Shown here: one piece after another, positions 57,851 through 64,000 of the stretch
How positions within the stretch are numbered: position 1 is the first letter of the stretch
How the letters are laid out: each line of letters starts with the position of its first letter
Origin: Alginatibacterium sediminis
GTDB taxonomy: Bacteria > Pseudomonadota > Gammaproteobacteria > Enterobacterales > Celerinatantimonadaceae
Direction of reading: 5' to 3'
Assembly (NCBI RefSeq): GCF_003610775.1
Contig: NZ_RAQO01000005.1
Location: forward strand, 186,001-250,000
Length of the DNA stretch: 64,000 nt
Notes under the pieces: model-generated
What the model saw: the letters and a program-made list of their open reading frames with translations, nothing else
The model's database searches: none
Told to the model about the DNA's origin: nothing
Translations under genes and position numbers: made by a program

Positions 57851-59848
57851 CTATTTGTATAAGCCAGATAATAACTGTGAAAAAGCATCGAAATCGAGGC
57901 TTTTGCTAGGCTGTATTTTGGCTTCAGTCGGTCTTGGATGGCTCAGTAACAAAACACCATCCGCACCAATCGCTTTGGCTGCTTTACATAGCGCAGGAAG
58001 TTGGGTTAAGTCATCAATTGCTTCGATTGGATTAATAATCACGGGCAAATGAGTGCGTTCTTTAAGCAGGGCTACTGCACCTAAGTCTAAGGTTGCTTTC
58101 CCTTGTCCTTCAAAGGTACGAATTCCGGACTCACACAATATAACTTGTTGATTACCCTGTGCCAAAATATAGTCCGCTGCGTATAGCCATTCCTCAATTG
58201 ATGCCATTTGTGAACGTTCAAGAATGACAGGACGGGTACTTAGCCCCAGTTCTTTTAGCAGATTGAAGTTTTGCATCTGCTCCCCGCGCACATGTAAAAT
58301 GTCAACTTGCGAGCCCAAGTTCTGAACCTGCTCCAAAAACTGAACTTCAGTGGCGGTAGGTAGGTGGTATTTTTGTCCAAAATGTTTGAGCAGGCTTAGC
58401 CCCTCGTTCCCCATACCTTGGAAACCATAAGGACTATGCGAGTTGTGGAAACAAGAACTGTGCAAAATAGCCGCGCCGCTTTCTTTAATATGGCGGGCGC
58501 AGGCTTCCAACTGTTCTTTGGACTCCACCGCCGCTGGTCCAGCAATACTCACGAAATGGCCTTTGCCAAATTCAACTTGCCCGACTCGAACTACGCTATT
58601 CTCTGGTTTGTGTTGTCGAGACGATAAACTATAGCTTTCACTAGGTTCGTGAATGAGACTGTGCTCGTTTTCTTGAACTTGAACTAAAGCATCAAAGGGG
58701 ACTTGAGTAGGGTCTACATTTTCACTTGGGTAGCACCCTAATACTTTTATGTAACGGGTCAGGCGAGATAAAGCGGCGAGAGCACTTTGCATTGGAGCCG
58801 AGTTAACGTTAGCTGAGACGTCGACATAAAACATCTCCTCCCACGGATTGCCTTGTACAGGACGGGATTCCAATTTACTCATGTTGATATTATGTTCACG
58901 CAACACCTGCAATGCTTCTACCAAAGACCCGGCTTTTTGGGCTGTCGATAAAATAAAGGTAGTACGCGCGGGCACCTGCTCGGCAACTTCAACCGGTTTA
59001 CGACCGACAATAATAAAGCGAGTTTGATTTTGTTGTTGATTGGCAATGCCGTTGGCAAGTGAATCGAGCTGATACATTTCACCACCAGTTTGACTACCGA
59101 GAGCCCCAACACCAGCATCTTTAGAGTTTCTAACTTTTTGCATCGCAGTGGACGAGCTATCAACGAACTCTACTTTAATACCGGATAGCGTGCGTAAATA
59201 ACGACTACATTGTTGATAGGGTTGTGGGTGAGCATATAAGGTATGCAGCTCGCTAAGTTGGGTTCCTGCTTTAACCAGTACCGCATGATCAATATTTATC
59301 GTGATTTCACCAACGATAGAAAGGGTGGTCTGTTGCAGAACATCGTAAACCTCATTAATGCTACCTGAGCTCGTATTTTCAATGGGTAACAATGCGTATT
59401 CAGCTAGGCCTGCTTCAACTGTATCTACCGTTTCCTGAAAACCACTACACCCAATTTCTACAATTTGTTTTTGATAACGAGAAAAATAGCGGTGAGTCGC
59501 GATATTACTGTAGCTACCTTTAGTACCTAAGAAGGCAACTTTGAGCGAAACTTCAGGGTCTTGAGGGTTACTCAGCCCTTGCAAATAGGCTTGTTGGGAT
59601 AAAACTGAGTCTTCAATAATGGTGTGGTATAACTGCGTCACATAGTGCGCATCTAAACCCAACTCTCGCCCTTGCGCAATCAGCCTTAGTAGTAACTCTT
59701 GCTCACGTTGTTGGTCGCGCACTGCTTTGGGGTTTTTTAACTTACTGCGCGCTACTTCAATACTTAGTAATCGCCTTTTGCTCAGTATTTCGAGCATGCT
59801 TTGATCCAGATCCGTGATGTTCTCGCGTATGTCCTGAAGAGATGGCAT
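57851..59848 (-). CDS. pheA: P-protein (chorismate mutase/prephenate dehydratase/ACT) fused to a degenerate DAHP-synthase-like domain
   Basis: PheA turns chorismate to prephenate and then phenylpyruvate for phenylalanine. The 665-residue protein has chorismate mutase (1-90, with conserved VRDQQRE and EDSVLSQQ), prephenate dehydratase (102-283, with the catalytic TRF at 276-278), and an ACT domain (295-375, with AGSLVEAL and ESRPVQGNPWEE for phenylalanine binding). It is about 280 residues longer than the E. coli enzyme. Residues 416-665 align with type I-beta DAHP synthases but lack key residues: Ala439, Glu609, Leu635 and Gln646 stand where Cys, His, Glu and Asp bind the metal. That domain is probably not catalytic. 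The gene is preceded by a leader peptide and attenuator. Confidence 0.93.
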   Translation of the reverse strand: MPSLQDIRENITDLDQSMLEILSKRRLLSIEVARSKLKNPKAVRDQQREQELLLRLIAQGRELGLDAHYVTQLYHTIIEDSVLSQQAYLQGLSNPQDPEVSLKVAFLGTKGSYSNIATHRYFSRYQKQIVEIGCSGFQETVDTVEAGLAEYALLPIENTSSGSINEVYDVLQQTTLSIVGEITINIDHAVLVKAGTQLSELHTLYAHPQPYQQCSRYLRTLSGIKVEFVDSSSTAMQKVRNSKDAGVGALGSQTGGEMYQLDSLANGIANQQQNQTRFIIVGRKPVEVAEQVPARTTFILSTAQKAGSLVEALQVLREHNINMSKLESRPVQGNPWEEMFYVDVSANVNSAPMQSALAALSRLTRYIKVLGCYPSENVDPTQVPFDALVQVQENEHSLIHEPSESYSLSSRQHKPENSVVRVGQVEFGKGHFVSIAGPAAVESKEQLEACARHIKESGAAILHSSCFHNSHSPYGFQGMGNEGLSLLKHFGQKYHLPTATEVQFLEQVQNLGSQVDILHVRGEQMQNFNLLKELGLSTRPVILERSQMASIEEWLYAADYILAQGNQQVILCESGIRTFEGQGKATLDLGAVALLKERTHLPVIINPIEAIDDLTQLPALCKAAKAIGADGVLLLSHPRPTEAKIQPSKSLDFDAFSQLLSGLYK

Positions 59849-59879
59849 TTAGCGTTCCTAGTATTTCCATAAAGTGGCT

Positions 59880-59908
59880 AAAAAAAAAGCCTCCAGTTAG
59901 GAGGCTTT
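59880..59908 (-). terminator. Attenuator (terminator) of pheA
   Basis: On the minus strand AAAGCCTCC pairs with GGAGGCTTT around TAACT and is followed by a run of eight or more T. The segment GAGGCTTGG just after the leader stop can pair with CCAAAGCCTC instead, giving an antiterminator. ACACC inside the leader can pair with GGTGT for the protector. This is the classical amino-acid attenuator layout. Confidence 0.85.
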
Positions 59909-59936
59909 GGGTTTAATTTCTTTTTAACACCAAGCC

Positions 59937-59993
59937 TCACCAATGAAGGTGTGTAAAAAAGAAAGTAAACACGAGCGAAAGATATATTTTCAT
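59937..59993 (-). CDS. pheL: pheA leader peptide
   Basis: This 18-residue peptide, MKIYLSLVFTFFFTHLHW, ends 88 bases before pheA and directly before the attenuator. Four phenylalanine codons lie within five positions (9, 11, 12, 13), so ribosome stalling there on scarcity of charged tRNA-Phe would favour the antiterminator. It corresponds in place and composition to E. coli PheL (raiA-pheL-pheA), although the sequence differs. No Shine-Dalgarno element precedes the ATG, and the predicted transcript start coincides with the ATG, so it may be translated from a leaderless end. Confidence 0.85.
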   Translation of the reverse strand: MKIYLSLVFTFFFTHLHW

Positions 59994-59999
59994 AGTTAC

Positions 60000-60028
60000 A
60001 AAATATGAATTGCCCACGTTGATGTCAA
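60000..60028 (-). promoter_or_regulatory. Sigma-70 promoter of pheL-pheA
   Basis: A perfect TTGACA (60023-60028), a 17-base spacer and TATTTT (60000-60005) read on the minus strand. The -35 lies in the loop of the inverted repeat 60011-60042. The predicted +1 is at or next to the A of the pheL ATG (59993). Confidence 0.7.
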
Positions 60029-60042
60029 GTGAAACGTGGGCA
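60011..60042. repeat. 10-bp inverted repeat flanking the pheL -35 element
   Basis: TGCCCACGTT (60011-60020) and AACGTGGGCA (60033-60042) are perfect inverted copies separated by 12 bases. They could form a hairpin at the end of the raiA transcript, but no U-tract follows. They could also be an operator around the promoter. Confidence 0.6.
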
Positions 60043-60074
60043 TTATCGCATTTAAAGTCATTTAAAAATGATAT

Positions 60075-60416
60075 TTAGGCAATATCGGGCTCTAACTCGG
60101 GAGTCATCTGCTTTAAATCTCGATTGGCGCGATGATCATTGCTGCGCTGTTGATGCTTAAGAAGTTGTCGCTCTAGTTTATGAAACAAAGCGTTTACCGC
60201 GGGGCCAATGTCCTGATGCGCATCACTCGCAAACAGCTGCCCATTAGGTATACCTATCTTGGCTTCAATTTTTACTTTATCGGTGACGGTTGTGATGATG
60301 AATTGGGGGCTGATGAGAGGCACGTGTGACTTAGCAAGCTTGCTATAACGTTGCCGAATGTCTTCGCGAAGATGTTCAGAAATAGTAACCGTTTTACTGG
60401 CGATATCTATTTGCAT
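60075..60416 (-). CDS. raiA: Ribosome-associated inhibitor A (RaiA/HPF family, short form)
   Basis: RaiA/HPF binds the decoding channel of resting 70S ribosomes. The 113-residue protein begins MQIDIASKTVTISEHLREDI and has the beta-alpha-beta-beta-beta-alpha pattern with IGIPNGQLFASDAHQDIGPAVNALFHKLERQLLKHQQ. It is the short form without the dimerisation tail, the same length as E. coli RaiA, and it lies at the same place upstream of pheL-pheA. I chose ATG 60416 because of AGGAGGG 6 bases upstream; a longer frame is rejected. Confidence 0.93.
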   Translation of the reverse strand: MQIDIASKTVTISEHLREDIRQRYSKLAKSHVPLISPQFIITTVTDKVKIEAKIGIPNGQLFASDAHQDIGPAVNALFHKLERQLLKHQQRSNDHRANRDLKQMTPELEPDIA

Positions 60417-60783
60417 ATTTGCCCTCCTAATAGACTTGGTATGCACTTTCAGCTTAATCGTTTGGTCCCCAAATAAAGAGAACTAGATCACGTTTACCTT
60501 TAGAGCGTATCGGTTCAGATGAATTCTGTGATTAGGAACAAAGTAGTCATAGTTTAGTGACATAATTTCTTGCTCTTAGTGATTTTAATCGGCACATTTG
60601 AAGGGATAAAGCGGTCATTTTCGCAGCTTTTGTATAGATAATAGGCTTAAGCTCGCATATTTTACTAATTAAGCTTTAAATATTGCTCCAGCTATTGGAT
60701 TTTGATGAATCAACTCTTATTCTGGTCATTGAATACCCTAATAGTAGATTTTGCATTGCCCGAAACTTATAAAAAGAGCCCTT
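60417..60783. other. Divergent intergenic region between raiA and a GGDEF-EAL gene
   Basis: This 367-bp AT-rich gap must hold the promoters of raiA (minus) and the GGDEF-EAL gene (plus). I found no hexamer pair with good spacing on either strand, no hairpin terminator and no coding frame with a ribosome site. The only clear element is the AGGAGGG ribosome site of raiA at the left edge. Confidence 0.6.
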
Positions 60784-62976
60784 ATGCATGAGCTCTTAAG
60801 TTCACAAAGGAAGTCAGAACGTGTTGATAGTTCTCAGTTTTCAACACTGGAAACTGAGGCGGCGATTGCCCTAGCAACCGTTACCGGCCGAGCATTTTTT
60901 GAAAGCGGCTTATCTTTACTAAGCGACAGCTTTAAGTTTAGTCATGCAAGCTTGGTTAGGGTTGGCGAACATGGGCCTGGCGAACATTTTCATATTGCAA
61001 CATGGGATGATGGAACCGGACAAATTGATCATTGTTACTCGCCAATTGATTTACTAAAACAGCTTCAAACCCAAGGTCAACACACTTACCAAAACTTACC
61101 GTCGCTTACTCCAGATGGAGCCCATCAGCAGTCGTTTTATGCATGGCGTTTAGATCCATTGTCAAGCAAGCTCAATGCCTTTATCTGTTTTAGTTTCAAA
61201 CACTCCCAAGTGGACTATCAAGCATTATCTAATATTTTAGAGCTCTTTCGAGTGCGTTTTGGCAATGAGCTGCTTTCCATCCGAAATGAAGAGCACGTGC
61301 GGTGGTCTGAAGCGACATTCGAATCTAACTTAGGGATGGTGATCAGTGATCCATCACTGGTAATACGTCGCGTCAATCGTGCGTTTTTGAATCACTCCGG
61401 TTATCGTCTTGACGAGCTCATTGGCCGTCGACTTAACGACATATTTGAGGAACCTGAGGGTTACTTTTATGCGGCCCAGCATCAGAGTTCGGCTTTGCAC
61501 CAGCAAAAACAACGACAACGAAAAAATGGTGAACTTTATACACAGTTAGAAACCATATCAGTACTACGTAACAAAAATGACGAGGTAAGCGAATACTTAG
61601 TTAATTGTCAGGATATCAGTGCCCGTTTGATTCGTGACAAGCAAATCGAAAACTTAGCGTTTTTTGATGAGCTAACCGGCCTCCCAAATCGCAGGAAGTT
61701 ACAAGAAGAGCTGATAACTGGATTTACTCGAGCGCGAAACGAAAAGTTTATCGGTGCCTTGCTGTTTGTCGACTTAGACCATTTTAAAAATATCAATGAC
61801 TCCTTAGGACATGCCGCTGGCGATTGGGTGTTACGTGAAGTAGCCAAGCGTTTAAAGCTTCTTTCTCGACAAGGTGATGTGTTAGCTCGTTTAGGTGGCG
61901 ATGAGTTTGTGATTATGTTGGCTAACTTAGGAGACAGCCCACCACATGCAGAGCTGCAGGCTGGCGCTGTATCTAAGCGACTCATCGAAAAGCTTTCAGC
62001 ACCTTATCCTTTTGAAGGCCAGTCCTTGCATATTGGAGCCAGTGTTGGCGTATCATTATTTCCTGGAAAAGGGCAAACCGCAGAGGATCTTCTAAAACAA
62101 GCTGATACTGCCATGTATCAGGCGAAATCTGCAGGGCGTAGAACAGTTATCTTTTTTGACGAGCGTATGCAACGTCAAGCTGACAAACGTTTGAAAATGA
62201 ATAACGATCTTCGAAATGCCTTAAATAACCAAGAGCTGATGCTTTATTTTCAACCGCAGCATCTGGTAAGTAAAGGCAGTTTGATTGGTGCAGAGGCGCT
62301 AGTTAGGTGGAAGCCTGAGGGGAAAAACATTGTATCTCCGGACCAGTTTATTCCCATGGCAGAAGAAAGCGATCTCATTATAGATATTGGGATGTGGGTG
62401 TTAGACCAAAGCTTTATGTACATGGCCAAGTGGCAAGAAATGGGACTGACCTTGCCTGAATTATCAGTTAACGTGAGTGCCAAACAGTTTCACCATCCTG
62501 ATTTTGTCGAACAAGTCGAAGAAATCATGAACCGCTATTCGCTTGAAACGGCTCGATTCAATTTAGAAATTACCGAGTCAGTAGTTTTGGGGCATGCAGA
62601 AGAAACCGTGCGTAAGATGGAACAACTCAAGGAAGCGGGACTTCGATTTACTATTGATGATTTTGGGGCTGGTTATTCCTCTTTGTCATATCTTAAAAAA
62701 TTGCCAGTTGATGAGCTTAAAATTGATCGTAGTTTCATTTGTAATATTCCGCGTGATACCAGAGATATGGCTATTGTTGAAGCGGTTCTCGCGATCGCAA
62801 GGCACCTTGGTTACACAGTAACCGCGGAAGGGGTTGAAACACCGCAGCAACTTGAATTCTTACGCAAGCAGGAATGCAGCTTTTATCAGGGGTATTTAGC
62901 CAGTAAACCCTTACCCGCCGATGCTATGGCTCGCTATATTGCCAAGTATCAAAAACAAAACCGCCTCTCTTTTTAG
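60784..62976 (+). CDS. Soluble PAS-GGDEF-EAL cyclic-di-GMP protein
   Basis: This 730-residue protein without membrane helices has an N-terminal GAF-like region (about 25-165), a PAS domain (about 170-285, with SDPSLVIRRVNRAFLNHSGYRLDELIGR), a GGDEF domain with intact GGDEF at 371-375 (LDHFKNINDSLGHAAGDWVL before it), and an EAL domain with EAL at 504-506 and intact NVSAKQF, EITES, DDFGAGYSSLSYLKKLP and EGVET. Both catalytic signatures are complete. The start ATG 60784 has AAGAG upstream; the longer TTG frame is unlikely. The signal sensed by the PAS and GAF parts is unknown. Confidence 0.9.
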   Translation: MHELLSSQRKSERVDSSQFSTLETEAAIALATVTGRAFFESGLSLLSDSFKFSHASLVRVGEHGPGEHFHIATWDDGTGQIDHCYSPIDLLKQLQTQGQHTYQNLPSLTPDGAHQQSFYAWRLDPLSSKLNAFICFSFKHSQVDYQALSNILELFRVRFGNELLSIRNEEHVRWSEATFESNLGMVISDPSLVIRRVNRAFLNHSGYRLDELIGRRLNDIFEEPEGYFYAAQHQSSALHQQKQRQRKNGELYTQLETISVLRNKNDEVSEYLVNCQDISARLIRDKQIENLAFFDELTGLPNRRKLQEELITGFTRARNEKFIGALLFVDLDHFKNINDSLGHAAGDWVLREVAKRLKLLSRQGDVLARLGGDEFVIMLANLGDSPPHAELQAGAVSKRLIEKLSAPYPFEGQSLHIGASVGVSLFPGKGQTAEDLLKQADTAMYQAKSAGRRTVIFFDERMQRQADKRLKMNNDLRNALNNQELMLYFQPQHLVSKGSLIGAEALVRWKPEGKNIVSPDQFIPMAEESDLIIDIGMWVLDQSFMYMAKWQEMGLTLPELSVNVSAKQFHHPDFVEQVEEIMNRYSLETARFNLEITESVVLGHAEETVRKMEQLKEAGLRFTIDDFGAGYSSLSYLKKLPVDELKIDRSFICNIPRDTRDMAIVEAVLAIARHLGYTVTAEGVETPQQLEFLRKQECSFYQGYLASKPLPADAMARYIAKYQKQNRLSF

Positions 62977-63161
62977 CGAAGTCTTAGCGAGTAGCGCAGA
63001 CTGTCCTGCCTCAAAACGCTCGATTTCGACGCTATTTTAAGCATCTATTAACCTTTCTTAGATAAATAACGGTGCTTTAGCTATTACAAGGCTTATCTTT
63101 TTCTCCTGAGTCGGTTATAACTTAGGTAATCATTTCGATTCATCGATAAGGGACCTTTGCT

Positions 63162-64000
63162 ATGCTGCGTATCATTACACTTATTTGGATTGTTTTTAGT
63201 GTTAATGCACAAGCGCAAGATTATGTTCGTAGCCATGCTATAGCCATGCATGGGGCTCCGCAATATAGTGCGGACTTTGAGCATTTTGCTTATGTAAACC
63301 CTAATGCGCCAAAGCAAGGCGATGTGACATTTGCTAGCATTGGCACCTTTGATACTTTTAATGGTTTTGTCGTCAAAGGTACTCCAGCAGCAGGCGTCGG
63401 ACTTGTCTACGATAGTTTAATGACGAGTAATAGCGATGAACCTTTTACCTACTATGGCTTATTAGCCCAAACCATCGATTTAGCCAACGATAATACTTGG
63501 GTGCGTTTCAATCTTCACCCCGATGCAAAGTTCCAAGACGGAATGCCGGTTACCGCGCAAGATGTTGAATTTAGCTTTAATACTTTACTTGAAAATGGCA
63601 CGCCGTTTTATCGCTCCTATTATGGTGGAATAAGCTCCATCGAGGTCGAGTCGGATCGCAGTATTCGATTCAATTTCGAGAATGGTGACAACCGAGAACT
63701 CCCATTGATTTTGGGCCAGTTGCTAATACTACCTAAACATTTCTGGCAAGAACGGGACTTTACTAAGGCTGACCTTACGATACCAATGGGTTCAGGTGCC
63801 TACACTTTAAAAAGCTTTGATGCGGGTCGTAGTGTGACTTATGAGTTGGACCCCAACTACTGGGGAGCAAAGCTGCCGGTGAATCTCGGTCAAAACAATA
63901 TTAAAACCTTAAATTACGAATATTACCTCGATTCATCAGTGGCTCTTGAAGCATTTAAAGCTGGCCGAATCGATTTTCGCTTAGAAAATAGCTCTAAAAA
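63162..64000 (+). CDS. Periplasmic solute-binding protein, YejA-like (family 5, partial)
   Basis: About 279 residues of an ABC-transporter binding protein are present; the 3' end is outside the window. A signal peptide (MLRIITLIWIVFSVNAQAQ) is followed by HAIAMHGAPQYSADFEHFAYVNPNAPKQGDV, YGLLAQTIDLANDNTWVRFNLHPDAKFQDGMPVTAQDVEFSF and GSGAYTLKSFDAGRSVTYELDPNYWG. These are typical of the SBP_bac_5 family and closest in pattern to YejA, which imports microcin C and oligopeptides. The yejBEF transporter genes would be expected to its right. The ATG at 63162 has AAGGGA upstream. Confidence 0.88.
   Translation, partial: MLRIITLIWIVFSVNAQAQDYVRSHAIAMHGAPQYSADFEHFAYVNPNAPKQGDVTFASIGTFDTFNGFVVKGTPAAGVGLVYDSLMTSNSDEPFTYYGLLAQTIDLANDNTWVRFNLHPDAKFQDGMPVTAQDVEFSFNTLLENGTPFYRSYYGGISSIEVESDRSIRFNFENGDNRELPLILGQLLILPKHFWQERDFTKADLTIPMGSGAYTLKSFDAGRSVTYELDPNYWGAKLPVNLGQNNIKTLNYEYYLDSSVALEAFKAGRIDFRLENSSK

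Overview
The window is chromosomal housekeeping DNA from a free-living, motile gammaproteobacterium. It is most likely a marine member of the Alteromonadales or a close relative. The evidence is gene order (rpoE-rseABC-lepA-lepB-rnc-era-recO-pdxJ-acpS / barA / rlmD-relA-mazG-pyrG-eno-ftsB-ispD-ispF-truD-pcm-nlpD-rpoS, and raiA-pheL-pheA), a PomAB-type polar-flagellar stator, a lutABC/Dld-II lactate cluster of the Shewanella type, and a PEP-CTERM surface-protein locus. Species cannot be fixed from the sequence alone. I see no phage, insertion sequence, CRISPR array, rRNA or tRNA.

Layout. 1-2.8 kb: isoprenoid genes dxs (cut by the window edge), ispA and xseB on the minus strand. 3.0-4.8 kb: pomA-pomB stator genes behind a sigma-28-like promoter. 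5.0-6.5 kb: thiI with its own promoter and a strong two-way terminator. 6.5-9.9 kb: a CBS-domain protein and a PatZ-type protein acetyltransferase. 9.9-16.6 kb: a LysR regulator divergent from lutA-lutB-lutC-dld-II, for oxidation of L- and D-lactate. 16.7-19.9 kb: a DUF924 protein and two peptidoglycan enzymes, LdtD-like and MepK-like. 19.9-23.6 kb: a PrsT-like TPR protein and a PEP-CTERM protein preceded by a sigma-54-type promoter. 23.7-27.3 kb: ygfZ, sdhE-ygfX and nadB. 27.4-36.5 kb: the rpoE-rseABC envelope-stress operon, then lepA through acpS. 36.5-47.1 kb: barA, rlmD, relA, mazG, pyrG, eno. 47.2-52.4 kb: ftsB through rpoS, with surE missing from its usual place. 52.4-56.1 kb: yfjD, ypjD, ffh. 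56.2-64 kb: two cyclic-di-GMP proteins, pheA with its leader peptide and attenuator, raiA, and the start of a YejA-like solute-binding protein.

The strongest observation is pheA (57851-59848). It encodes an intact chorismate mutase-prephenate dehydratase-ACT protein fused to about 250 extra C-terminal residues that look like a type I-beta DAHP synthase. All four metal-ligand positions and several phosphoenolpyruvate-binding positions of that extra domain are replaced while their spacing is kept, so it looks like a pseudoenzyme. The same gene has a newly readable Phe-rich leader peptide (MKIYLSLVFTFFFTHLHW) with an attenuator. Its predicted promoter places the transcript start at the leader AUG, which suggests leaderless translation. 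Other points are the sigma-54 site before the PEP-CTERM gene, a sigma-28 site before pomAB, a PatZ that keeps the acyl-CoA synthetase histidine, a C-run at the predicted pyrG start site, an 18-bp palindrome before lepA, and the absence of surE and of the rpsP operon from their expected positions.
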